NCBI GenBank assembly: GCA_017694765.1
Contig: JADIML010000225.1
Location: forward strand, 1 to 9,636
DNA from: Candidatus Scybalomonas excrementavium
GTDB taxonomy: Bacteria > Bacillota > Clostridia > Lachnospirales > Lachnospiraceae
Reading direction: 5' to 3'
DNA length: 9,636 nt
In this document: positions 1-7,121 of the stretch, piece after piece
Numbering within the stretch: position 1 is the first letter of the stretch
Layout: each line of letters begins with the position of its first letter
Made by a program: the position numbers and the translations under genes
The notes under the pieces: generated by a model
What the model was told of the DNA's origin: nothing
Seen by the model: only the letters and a program-made list of their open reading frames with translations
Database searches by the model: none

Positions 1-28
1 GGCAGCGTCAGATGTGTATAAGAGACAG
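1..28 (+). other. Nextera transposase adapter remnant (non-genomic)
   Basis: These bases match the last 28 bases of the Illumina Nextera read-1 transposase adapter. They comprise the GGCAGCGTC segment followed by the 19-base Tn5 mosaic end at 10-28, which finishes in AGAGACAG. Genomic sequence therefore starts at about base 29. The ATG at 14 lies inside the adapter and is not a real start codon. Any promoter or upstream gene for the first coding region is missing. Confidence 0.95.
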
Positions 29-40
29 GGTAGCCACAGA

Positions 41-1072
41 ATGAAAAAGCAAGAAGATAAGAAAAAAGTAACGTTAAAGGATATTGCAAAAGTAGCAGGA
101 GTTTCTGTTGGAGCAGTTTCCTTAATATTAAATAATAAACCTTGTCGGATATCAAAAGATAAGAAAGAATTGGTAAAAAAAATAGCAAGAGAGCAAAACT
201 ATGTGGTAAATCAGATGGCAAGAGCTTTGGTTACGAAAAGGAGTTATACGTTAGCCTTAGTACTACCAGATATTCAAAACACATTTTTCTCTTCCTTAGC
301 CCATCAGCTTGAAAAATATTGTCGTGAAAAAGGATATTACTTAATATTAGTAAATACCGATGATTCTTTTGAAAATGAAAAGAAATTGCTAATGAGTTTG
401 GATGCTAGAGGTGTGGATGGTATTTTTATCATTCAAAGTAAGGAATCGTATTACTATTATGAAGAATTTAAAGAACAAATAGAAGCATTACATATACCAT
501 ATGTGATGATTGACAGGGCATTCGATCAAATGGAATGTAGACAAGTTCGATTCAATAACAAACAAGGTGGATATATAGCAACCAAATATTTAATTGAAGA
601 GAACCATCGTAAAATTGCTTGTATTTATATGGATGATTATTGTGGTAATGGTACACAACGTATGCAAGGATATAAACAAGCGATGGAAGAAGCAAAACTA
701 GAAATTTGTGAACAATATTTAATTGCGGGAGATAATCGTTTTAAGAGTGGTTATGAAGCAGCAAAAAGTATTTTAGAAAGCGATGTAACAGCAGTTCTTA
801 TATGTAACGATATGATGACTCTTGGTTTTTTAAAAGGATTACATGCATATGGAAAGTGTGTTCCAAAGGATATTTCTATTGTTAGTTATGATAATTCTTT
901 GAATGAATATTTATTAGAAGTGGAACTCACAACAGTGGATCAAAATGTGAAAATATTAGCAAAAGAATCCTCCAAAATGATGTTAGCATTATTAGAAGGA
1001 GAGTCAAAACAGACAGATAAACTGATATTGGAACCAGAACTTATTATAAGAAAAAGTGTAGTGAAAAGATAA
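41..1072 (+). CDS. LacI/GalR-family transcriptional repressor
   Basis: A DNA-binding repressor of 343 residues, the usual length for the LacI family. Residues 10-32 form the LacI helix-turn-helix (TLKDIAKVAGVSVGAVS). A hinge helix follows around 58-68 (QMARALVTKRS). The rest is a periplasmic-binding-protein-like ligand domain, with family landmarks such as VMIDRAF near 155, ICNDMMTLGF near 254 and ISIVSYDNS near 278. The frame stays open upstream to the ATG at 14, but that codon is in adapter sequence. The ATG at 41 is the first genomic start and begins a normal LacI N-terminus. No clear ribosome binding site is visible in the 12 genomic bases left. These repressors usually sense a sugar and control nearby catabolic genes; the target would lie beyond the contig end, so the ligand is unknown. 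Confidence 0.93.
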   Translation: MKKQEDKKKVTLKDIAKVAGVSVGAVSLILNNKPCRISKDKKELVKKIAREQNYVVNQMARALVTKRSYTLALVLPDIQNTFFSSLAHQLEKYCREKGYYLILVNTDDSFENEKKLLMSLDARGVDGIFIIQSKESYYYYEEFKEQIEALHIPYVMIDRAFDQMECRQVRFNNKQGGYIATKYLIEENHRKIACIYMDDYCGNGTQRMQGYKQAMEEAKLEICEQYLIAGDNRFKSGYEAAKSILESDVTAVLICNDMMTLGFLKGLHAYGKCVPKDISIVSYDNSLNEYLLEVELTTVDQNVKILAKESSKMMLALLEGESKQTDKLILEPELIIRKSVVKR

Positions 1073-1155
1073 ATAGGAAGAATTCATAAATTTCAAGAAG
1101 ATTATCAAAAGGTTTTTGGAAAAGAATAGTTTGATAAGAAGAAAATAATAGACAG

Positions 1156-1209
1156 AAAAAAGGATGTCGAAACATCATGAAACATAGATGATTGTTCGGC
1201 ATCCTTTTT
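1156..1209. terminator. Bidirectional intrinsic terminator
   Basis: The left arm at 1156-1171 (A-run then GGATGTCGAA) pairs with the right arm at 1195-1209 (TTCGGCATCC then a T-run), with one U-G wobble on the + strand. A short inner CATC/GATG pairing may extend it. Each strand ends the hairpin in a U-run, so it can stop both the LacI-family gene reading rightward and the ABC ATPase gene reading leftward. Confidence 0.88.
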
Positions 1210-1212
1210 ATA

Positions 1213-1950
1213 TTATTGATTTAAATAACGTTTTAAAAATTCTTTTGTACGAGCTTCCGTTGGATGATTGAAGATATGGTCAGGAGTTCCTTCTTCAGCG
1301 ATAACCCCTTGGTTCATAAAAACAACTCTTGTAGATACATCTTTTGCAAACTGCATCTCATGAGTTACGATAATCATAGTAAGTCCTTCTTTGGCTAGTT
1401 GTTTCATAACTTGTAAAACATCTTCTACCATTTCTGGATCTAAGGCACTTGTAGGTTCGTCAAATAATAACACTTCTGGTTCCATACATAACGCTCTTGC
1501 AATAGCAACACGTTGTTTTTGACCACCAGATAGCTGGGTGCTTCCTGCATGAGCAAACTTGTCCATGCCAACTTGTTTTAAATGTTTCATAGCAATTTCA
1601 GTTGCTTTTGTTCTACTTCTTTTTAATACTTTCATCTGACCGATTACACAGTTTTCTAATACCGTTTTATTATTAAATAAGTAGAAGTTTTGGAATACCA
1701 TTCCAACTTTACTACGATGAACATTTACATTAATTTCCCCTTTTAAAATGTCTTTTCCATGATATTTGACACTACCACTATTTGGCATTTCTAATAAATT
1801 TAAACATCTTAATAGAGTCGATTTTCCGCTACCACTAGAACCGATAATCGTAACAACTTCTCCTTTCGAAACAGAAAAGTCAATATCATGTAAAACTTCT
1901 AATTTACCAAATGATTTTTTTAAATGTTCTACTTTAATAATTGGTTCCAT
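1213..1950 (-). CDS. Polar amino-acid ABC transporter ATP-binding protein (probably lysine)
   Basis: The 245-residue cytoplasmic ATPase of a polar amino-acid importer, in the GlnQ/ArtP/HisP type and of normal length. All nucleotide-binding motifs are intact: Walker A GSSGSGKST (37-45), Q-loop VFQNF with Gln87, signature LSGGQ (140-144), Walker B VLLFDE (160-165), D-loop SALD (168-171) and switch His197 in VTHEM. It follows the fused binding-protein/permease gene with only two bases between that gene's stop and this ATG. Its ribosome binding site (AAAGGAGAGG) lies inside the last codons of the upstream gene, so the two are probably translationally coupled. It shares the riboswitch-controlled promoter at 3837-3842. 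The family call is very secure. Lysine as substrate is inferred from the leader, not from this protein. Confidence 0.96.
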   Translation of the reverse strand: MEPIIKVEHLKKSFGKLEVLHDIDFSVSKGEVVTIIGSSGSGKSTLLRCLNLLEMPNSGSVKYHGKDILKGEINVNVHRSKVGMVFQNFYLFNNKTVLENCVIGQMKVLKRSRTKATEIAMKHLKQVGMDKFAHAGSTQLSGGQKQRVAIARALCMEPEVLLFDEPTSALDPEMVEDVLQVMKQLAKEGLTMIIVTHEMQFAKDVSTRVVFMNQGVIAEEGTPDHIFNHPTEARTKEFLKRYLNQ

Positions 1951-1952
1951 GT

Positions 1953-3515
1953 TTAAGCCTCTCCTTTCTCTAAAGCAATTGTATGTTTACGATTCATTCT
2001 TGTTTCAATATAATTTAAAATTCTAGTTGTTGGGAATGTTAAACATAAGTAAATTAATGCAACAACAAAATAGGTTGGAACGAAAGCATATAAACTTCCC
2101 GCAACGCTCTTTGCTTGATAGAAAAGCTCTGTTACTGCGATTACATTTAAAACACTACTATCTTTAATGTTTGTTACGAACTCATTACCAATGGATGGGA
2201 AAGAGTTTTTAATTGCCTGTGGTAATACAATATATACCATAGTTTGAACACTGTTCATACCGATACTTCTAGCAGCCTCTGTCTGTCCTTTATCAACAGA
2301 TTGAATACCAGAACGAATGATTTCTGCCATATAAGCGCCTGTATTGATTGTAATAACAAAAATACCAGCAGCAAATGGACTCCAATGAATGAAGTTTTTT
2401 AATCCATAGTAAATGAAAGCTCCTTGAACCATCATTGGAGTACCACGAAATACTTCAATATAAAATGTTGTGATAAACCATATAAATCGTTTTAACACTT
2501 TAAGAGCAAGGCTATCTCTTTGCTCCACTTGAATTGCGCGAAGAGCACCAATGACTAATCCAATTAATAATCCAAAAATGGTACCACTAAAAGCTAAAAT
2601 TAAAGTAGAACCGATTCCCTTGAAGAATAATGGACTATATACAGCAAAAATTTGTTTGGCAGCTACAAAAAGGTTATCACTTAATGTAGTAATCGTAGCT
2701 GGAATACGTTCAATAGCGAAATCCATCAAATCCTTTTTATCATCAGAGGATAACGTATCTAAGTATTGATTGATTTTGTCTTTTAATTCGGTGTCGCCTT
2801 TACGAACTGCAATGGATACAGAAGTGTCTGTTAAGTCTACATCAAATCCTTTTCCATCTTCAAATTCTACATAAGTTAAGTCTGGGTTTGTTGCGATAAT
2901 TCCAGCAGCTACTGGCAGTTCAGCTGTTACGGCATCAACGAGTTTATTACTTAGCTGCATAACCATAGCTGGATAATCTTCTAGGGCAGTAGCATGTTGT
3001 ACATTTGGAATTTGATCGATTACAGTGTCATAGAGTGTATTTAATTGTCCAAGCACCTTTTTATTAGAAAAATCTTCTAAGCTAGTAGCTTTTTCTAAAG
3101 AGTCGCCTTTGCGAACGATTAATACCATTTGAGATTCATAATAGGTATCTGTAAAATCAACTCGTTTACGGCGATCAGCAGTATCTGTCATTCCGGCGAT
3201 TACGGCATCAATAGTACCAGACTGCAATGCTGGTTCTAATCCATCCCAACTCATTTTTTTTATGACTAATTCTTTGTCTAGATAATCTGCAATTTGTCTT
3301 GCGATGGCAACATCATAACCATCTGCATATCCACCACCTTCTAGAGGGATGGAAGTTTTTGTTTCATTTACCTGTGTCCAGTTAAAAGGTGCATAGTTAC
3401 ATTCCATTCCTACGACAAAAGTTTTGTCATTTGTTTGTGCATATACGTTTGTTGGTGGAATAAGTAACGTAAAGACAAAAAAGAATACGAGAATTAAGTT
3501 TCTTAGTTTTTTCAT
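1953..3515 (-). CDS. Amino-acid ABC transporter fused substrate-binding/permease protein (probably lysine)
   Basis: A 520-residue fusion. Residues 1-26 are a signal peptide (basic MKKLRN, hydrophobic core, cleavage near VYA-Q). Residues about 30-275 are a family-3 amino-acid-binding domain with GYDVAIARQIADYL (67-80) and a TADRRKRVDF motif whose Arg115 should hold the ligand carboxylate. The position usually Asp for the ligand amino group is Glu199 (VDAVTAELPVA), a conservative change. Residues about 290-505 are a HisM/GlnP-type membrane domain with YIEVFRGTPMMVQ (352-364) and the EAA loop QTEAARSIG (411-419), which contacts the ATPase. A permease dimer would carry two binding domains, as in GlnPQ-type importers. 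Ribosome binding site AGGAGG at 3521-3526 fixes the start. The lysine riboswitch in its leader suggests lysine import. Confidence 0.95.
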   Translation of the reverse strand: MKKLRNLILVFFFVFTLLIPPTNVYAQTNDKTFVVGMECNYAPFNWTQVNETKTSIPLEGGGYADGYDVAIARQIADYLDKELVIKKMSWDGLEPALQSGTIDAVIAGMTDTADRRKRVDFTDTYYESQMVLIVRKGDSLEKATSLEDFSNKKVLGQLNTLYDTVIDQIPNVQHATALEDYPAMVMQLSNKLVDAVTAELPVAAGIIATNPDLTYVEFEDGKGFDVDLTDTSVSIAVRKGDTELKDKINQYLDTLSSDDKKDLMDFAIERIPATITTLSDNLFVAAKQIFAVYSPLFFKGIGSTLILAFSGTIFGLLIGLVIGALRAIQVEQRDSLALKVLKRFIWFITTFYIEVFRGTPMMVQGAFIYYGLKNFIHWSPFAAGIFVITINTGAYMAEIIRSGIQSVDKGQTEAARSIGMNSVQTMVYIVLPQAIKNSFPSIGNEFVTNIKDSSVLNVIAVTELFYQAKSVAGSLYAFVPTYFVVALIYLCLTFPTTRILNYIETRMNRKHTIALEKGEA

Positions 3516-3520
3516 TGTTT

Positions 3521-3526
3521 CCTCCT
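3521..3526 (-). promoter_or_regulatory. Ribosome binding site of the binding-protein/permease gene
   Basis: AGGAGG on the minus strand, six bases before the ATG at 3515. It lies in the 85-base stretch between the riboswitch terminator and the start codon. It is therefore separate from the terminator hairpin, which suggests control by transcription termination rather than by hiding this site. Confidence 0.85.
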
Positions 3527-3600
3527 AATGTTTGATAAAGTAAATAAGCATTTCTATAAAGGATGCAATCTAAAAGAGAATAAGGAATTTCCTAGAATGT

Positions 3601-3628
3601 AAAAAAAGTCGTGCTAATAACACGACTT
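3601..3628 (-). terminator. Riboswitch-controlled intrinsic terminator (leader attenuator)
   Basis: Read on the minus strand, AAGTCGTG (3621-3628) pairs perfectly with CACGACTT (3606-3613) around a 7-base loop and is followed by a U-run (3601-3605). It stands between the lysine aptamer and the coding region, the usual place for the expression platform. The aptamer's 3' P1 strand and following bases (CTATTACAC) can pair imperfectly with GTGTTATTAG in the terminator's 5' arm and loop, a plausible antiterminator. Confidence 0.92.
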
Positions 3629-3638
3629 CCTTGTAGTG

Positions 3639-3797
3639 TAATAGCTCCTCTTCATTTCTGAAGGAGTGCTGTAAGTATTTCCCACAGCCCCTAGATATTA
3701 TATCGCCATATAGTATCTATCGGCAAAGATTACCTTTCCTATGCTTCTTAGCATGCCTGCTCCACATAGTACTCTGATGCTCTGCAACCTCTATATT
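3639..3797 (-). ncRNA. Lysine riboswitch (L-box) aptamer
   Basis: Read on the minus strand, the leader carries the conserved L-box elements in order: AGAGGTTGC (3784-3792), ATCAGAGTA, GGAAAGGTAATCTTTGCCGA, then GGGGCTGT and GAGGAGCTATTAC. Five helices close a multi-way junction. P1 is ATAG/CTAT (3791-3794 with 3641-3644). A P2-type arm is CTATG/CATAG (3739-3743 with 3765-3769). A P3-type arm is TAGATA/TATCTA (3692-3719). A P4-type arm is GCTGT/ACAGC (3668-3688). P5 is CTCCTTCA/TGAAG-GGAG (3645-3666). The order and core bases match the lysine family as I recall it. In this family lysine binding favours the terminator. It sits directly in front of the ABC operon. Exact ends are approximate. Confidence 0.92.
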
Positions 3798-3813
3798 TTT
3801 TCAGTTATTTACA

Positions 3814-3842
3814 AGATTAATATAAGATGAATCATTTGTCAA
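3814..3842 (-). promoter_or_regulatory. Promoter of the riboswitch-ABC operon
   Basis: On the minus strand, a perfect -35 TTGACA (3837-3842) is followed after 17 bases by TAATCT (3814-3819), a modest -10. Transcription would start near 3807, just before P1 of the aptamer, so the whole riboswitch would be in the transcript. Position and spacing support the call; the weak -10 lowers certainty. Confidence 0.65.
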
Positions 3843-3891
3843 CTAAAATATACAACAATCGTAAAAATGTATAAAAATTTTGGTGGAAACT

Positions 3892-3920
3892 TTGAAAAAA
3901 TCGTGGTATTATTTTGGAAT
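3892..3920 (+). promoter_or_regulatory. Possible promoter of the FrhB-type fusion gene
   Basis: TTGAAA (3892-3897) and TGGAAT (3915-3920) are 17 bases apart, about 50 bases before the preferred ATG at 3970. The match is partial, and AT-rich DNA offers other weak boxes (TATAAA at 3870). The gene is divergent from the lysine operon, so some promoter is needed in this interval. Confidence 0.35.
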
Positions 3921-3957
3921 AGGAAACGAGATAACCGATATAACAAAGAAAAGAAAT

Positions 3958-3964
3958 AGGAGAG
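3958..3964 (+). promoter_or_regulatory. Ribosome binding site deciding the start at 3970
   Basis: AGGAGAG ends five bases before ATG 3970. The same frame stays open upstream to a TTG at 3880, but that codon has no comparable site. The 30 extra residues look like low-complexity leader, and the N-terminus MKVALITDS starts cleanly at 3970. Confidence 0.8.
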
Positions 3965-3969
3965 AATCA

Positions 3970-6003
3970 ATGAAAGTAGCACTCATTACAGATAGTAAAG
4001 TGGATAAAATAGATGATCAAATGCGATTATGGACAGTATGCCATGTTATGGGAAAATATGGAATAGAACCAGAAGTATGGTTCATAAAGAATAATAAAAG
4101 TAAGCAAAACAATGGAGAAGGCTCTTTTTTTCAAAAACTTACGAAGTTATTTCGAAAAGAAGAAAAAATAGAAGTTGTAGTACAAAGTTTGTTAGAATCT
4201 AAGGGAATATCTTTAAAAGAATATGGCTCTTTTGATGAACTAAAGCAAGCAGATAGTGCGGTAGATTCTTATCTTTCTATTCAGATGCAAGGAAAGAAAG
4301 AGCAACTAGAGGAACTTTCACAGTTACAATTTATTACAACGGATCAAAAATATGTGATCAAACAAGATCCAATATTTTGGTTACAAGAAAAAGATTTGGA
4401 GCAATTTCAGATCAAACCAGAGAAAAATGTGGGAATTGTATTTGATATACAAAACCCATCCAAACAACAAGAAAAGAAAGTTTCACAGCTTAGAGAGCAT
4501 ATCGTTGGGAAAGTAGTAAATTTAGAGCGACAAGGAGCTTCTGAGAAAGAATTAAAACGATATATCCAACGTTGTGCTGGTGCTTCAAAGTTTATTACAA
4601 ATACAGCTTTAGGGGCAATCATAGCCATCATTTATCATGTTCCTTTTATTTATTTAGTGAAAGAAGAAAGCGATCCAATTGCAACTATTTTACAGGAATT
4701 ACAACTTGAGAAACACATCATTCAAAATGATGATATTTTAGATGATGATTTCACATGGGAAGTAGAACCTAAAGTTATGGATACACGCTTAAGAAAATGG
4801 AGAAGAACTCCACTTTATGAAATTGAAGAAGGAGTCCATATGACTTCAAACGAAGAAAGAGTGCTTTGTCCAACAAATATTTTGAAAAAAGAATGTTATG
4901 GATGCTATGCGTGTGAAAAAATTTGTCCAACAAAAGCCATTACAATGGTAGAAGATGAAGAAGGATTCCCTTATCCAGTAACCAATGAAGAAACTTGTAT
5001 TCAATGTGGCGCTTGCGAAAGGGCTTGTATTCGTTTGAAAGAAACAAAGTGTGTAGAAGAAGGTTTCCCAAGGGTAAGAGCTGCTAATAATAAAAATACT
5101 AAAATCCGTCAAGGAATTAGTTCTTCTGGTGGAATTTTTCCAGAACTTTGTCGAGAAATTATCGAAAATAGACAAGGTGTTGTAGTTGGAGTTGCTTACG
5201 ATGAGAATATGAATGTCGTATCAAAAATAGCGCAGACGATGGAGGAAGCAAAAGAGTTTTGTAATTCCAAATATGTAAAGAGCCACTTTGCACATAATTT
5301 TCCAAAAGTAAAAGAATTATTACAACAAGGACGACATGTTTTATATACAGGATTACCTTGTGAATGTGCAGCATTAAGAAGCTATTTAAAGAAAGACTAT
5401 GACAACTTACTCATTGAAGAAATTTTATGCCATGCAGGGCCTTCTCAAAAAGTATTTAAACAATATATACAATCTCTAGAAGAAATCTATGGAAGTAAAG
5501 TTGTAAACTTTGTATTCCGTGATAAAAAAGAAGGATGGCGCTGGTCAAAATGTAAAATGTCTATTACATTTGAAGATGGAAGAGAATTTAGCGATTATAC
5601 AAGATTAGATGATTATTTTAAAGCCTTCTTTAATGATTATTTAGTACGTCCAAGTTGTTCCAATTGTCAATTTGTTGGCGGACATCGTTGTGGTGATTTA
5701 ACAACAGGTGACTTCTGGGGTGTTCAAAATGAATTTCCACACCTTTATGATAACAAGGGTACAAGCCTCTTAATTATTAATACAGAAAAAGGTTGGAATT
5801 ATTGGCAAGCGATTGAAGACCGTTTTGATGTAGAAAAAAGTCGAATGAAACAGGCATTTCGTTATAATCATAGTAAGCCAATTGCTTATAAAGAAGAACG
5901 AGCCCAATTTTTCCAAAGAATCAAGGGAAAAACGTCTAAAGAAGTGGGAGATATTTTATTTGAATATAACAATGCTCCTCAAAAAAGAAGACATAAGAAA
6001 TAG
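3970..6003 (+). CDS. FrhB-type iron-sulfur protein with degenerate pyruvyltransferase-like N-terminal domain
   Basis: A 677-residue cytoplasmic protein. Residues 1 to about 285 distantly resemble a polysaccharide pyruvyltransferase fold: a MKVALITDS start, YVIKQDPIFWL (128-138) and KELKRYIQRCAGASKFITNTALG (193-215). The usual TNSFHG motif reads TNTALG, without the histidine. Residues 309-319 and 343-353 are two CxxCxxCxxxC motifs expected to bind two 4Fe-4S clusters. Residues about 375-640 match the coenzyme F420 hydrogenase/dehydrogenase beta-subunit family: SSSGGIF (384-390), YTGLPCECAALRSYL (459-473), CHAGPS (487-492), CSNC (563-566) and GDLTTGDFWG (575-584). Bacterial members often accompany polysaccharide genes; their reaction is poorly known, and F420 use here is not implied. 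It is a single-gene unit ending in the terminator at 6023. The C-terminal call is secure; the N-terminal one is tentative. Confidence 0.88.
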   Translation: MKVALITDSKVDKIDDQMRLWTVCHVMGKYGIEPEVWFIKNNKSKQNNGEGSFFQKLTKLFRKEEKIEVVVQSLLESKGISLKEYGSFDELKQADSAVDSYLSIQMQGKKEQLEELSQLQFITTDQKYVIKQDPIFWLQEKDLEQFQIKPEKNVGIVFDIQNPSKQQEKKVSQLREHIVGKVVNLERQGASEKELKRYIQRCAGASKFITNTALGAIIAIIYHVPFIYLVKEESDPIATILQELQLEKHIIQNDDILDDDFTWEVEPKVMDTRLRKWRRTPLYEIEEGVHMTSNEERVLCPTNILKKECYGCYACEKICPTKAITMVEDEEGFPYPVTNEETCIQCGACERACIRLKETKCVEEGFPRVRAANNKNTKIRQGISSSGGIFPELCREIIENRQGVVVGVAYDENMNVVSKIAQTMEEAKEFCNSKYVKSHFAHNFPKVKELLQQGRHVLYTGLPCECAALRSYLKKDYDNLLIEEILCHAGPSQKVFKQYIQSLEEIYGSKVVNFVFRDKKEGWRWSKCKMSITFEDGREFSDYTRLDDYFKAFFNDYLVRPSCSNCQFVGGHRCGDLTTGDFWGVQNEFPHLYDNKGTSLLIINTEKGWNYWQAIEDRFDVEKSRMKQAFRYNHSKPIAYKEERAQFFQRIKGKTSKEVGDILFEYNNAPQKRRHKK

Positions 6004-6022
6004 TAAAAAAGAATAAGAAAAT

Positions 6023-6066
6023 AAAAAGAACGAGTGATGCTTATGATTAGCAGACTCGTTCTTTTT
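6023..6066. terminator. Bidirectional intrinsic terminator
   Basis: A perfect 13-base-pair stem: AAAAAGAACGAGT (6023-6035) with ACTCGTTCTTTTT (6054-6066). A GCT/AGC pair may form inside the 18-base loop. Both strands end in U-runs, so it serves the FrhB-type gene from the left and the convergent RpiR-family gene from the right. Confidence 0.92.
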
Positions 6067-6130
6067 GCATATCAAAGGAAAATTCCCTTAACGAGACATT
6101 TCTATAATAGAAAAACACATTAGGAATAGC

Positions 6131-6991
6131 TTATAACAGCTTGGAAGAAATGGCAGAAGAAGTTTTATCTAAATTATCAACACAAATGGATTTCTTATAT
6201 TTGCAATACTGATGAAATAGATAATCAATAATGAATAGTTGACCAAGTTTTGCAGCAATCGATCCAGATTGTAGAGGGTTTTCTTTGGAACCACATAATA
6301 AAATAGAGTCTGCAAAGGCAGCAGCTGGAGAATTGGAGAAATGAGTAATCAATATGACACGAGCACCAGCATGTTTTGCAGGAGTTAAAATATCAGATAC
6401 ATCTTTTGTGGAACCTGAATAGGAGAAGAAAAGGATAACATCAGAAGGGGTACATAAGGAAGCCGCCATTGTTTGCATATGAGAGTCTTCAATATGAATA
6501 AAGTTTGGAGTTATTGTAGAAAAACGAGCCCATGCTTCCTTTGCCATGACATTGCTACTACCTTGTCCAAAGCAGTATACATGGTTGGCATTTGATAGAA
6601 ATTGAACAGCTTTTTCACAGTTTACTTCATCTATCAATTCTAGTGTTTCCCTTAAAGCAGCTACATTTCTAGAAAATAATTTTTTGCATATCGTTGTAAA
6701 GGAATCAGATTCTGCAATAGTTCCTATTTCCATGGAAGAATCAAATTCATGGTTAAGAGCTACATTCGCCTTTGCCAATTCTAGTTTTAAGCTATTGTAT
6801 CCAGAAATGCCAAGATCTTTACAAAATCGAGTAATCGTTGCCTCTGATACTTGTGAATGTTCAGCGAGAGATGAAATAGACATATATTGGACACGGAATT
6901 TATTTGTTAAAACATAATCGGCAAGTTTTTTTCCAGACTTGGTTAGAAAGTTATAGCGGGAACTAATAGCATGTAGAATATTTGTTTCCAT
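6131..6991 (-). CDS. MurR/RpiR-family transcriptional regulator
   Basis: A 286-residue regulator of typical length. The N-terminal domain (about 1-75) is the RpiR helix-turn-helix, with MSISSLAEHSQVSEATITRF (37-56) and CKDLGISGYNSLKLEL (57-72). The C-terminal part (about 110-260) is a SIS phosphosugar-binding domain: VYCFGQGSSNVMAKEA (138-153) and SYSGSTKDV (190-198) are the loops that normally hold a sugar phosphate. Ribosome binding site AAAGGAGG (7000-7007) confirms the start, and a good promoter lies at 7049-7077. Such proteins respond to sugar phosphates or amino-sugar derivatives. No sugar transport or catabolic gene is nearby, so its ligand and target are open; its former neighbours may have been replaced by the decayed patch to its right. 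Confidence 0.93.
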   Translation of the reverse strand: METNILHAISSRYNFLTKSGKKLADYVLTNKFRVQYMSISSLAEHSQVSEATITRFCKDLGISGYNSLKLELAKANVALNHEFDSSMEIGTIAESDSFTTICKKLFSRNVAALRETLELIDEVNCEKAVQFLSNANHVYCFGQGSSNVMAKEAWARFSTITPNFIHIEDSHMQTMAASLCTPSDVILFFSYSGSTKDVSDILTPAKHAGARVILITHFSNSPAAAFADSILLCGSKENPLQSGSIAAKLGQLFIIDYLFHQYCKYKKSICVDNLDKTSSAISSKLL

Positions 6992-6999
6992 GTGTATAT

Positions 7000-7007
7000 C
7001 CTCCTTT
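7000..7007 (-). promoter_or_regulatory. Ribosome binding site of the RpiR-family gene
   Basis: AAAGGAGG on the minus strand, eight bases before the ATG at 6991. It is a near-perfect Shine-Dalgarno match and fixes the start. Confidence 0.85.
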
Positions 7008-7048
7008 GTAAATGATAGAGTGGAAAATAGGCTATTTATTTGTACTTT

Positions 7049-7077
7049 ATTATAAAAATAAAAATTTATAAAATCAA
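7049..7077 (-). promoter_or_regulatory. Promoter of the RpiR-family gene
   Basis: On the minus strand, TTGATT (7072-7077) is followed by a 17-base A/T-only spacer and a perfect TATAAT (7049-7054). Transcription would start near 7042, about 50 bases before the ATG. This is the strongest sigma-A-type match in the window. It lies about 45 bases from the truncated edge of the pseudogene at 7122, so the regulator's promoter seems spared by the rearrangement. Confidence 0.75.
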
Positions 7078-7121
7078 GAGTTGTATTCTAATAAAGAGGG
7101 AAAAAAGAGATATACATATAA

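Noticed and set aside
14..40. Upstream start of the LacI-family gene at ATG 14
   Set aside because: The codon lies in Nextera adapter sequence; the natural start is ATG 41.
3880..3969. TTG start adding 30 residues to the FrhB-type protein
   Set aside because: No ribosome binding site before the TTG, whereas ATG 3970 has AGGAGAG at good spacing and a typical N-terminus.
4407..5374. Minus-strand open frames within the FrhB-type gene
   Set aside because: Shadows of the coding strand, with no family resemblance and no ribosome binding sites.
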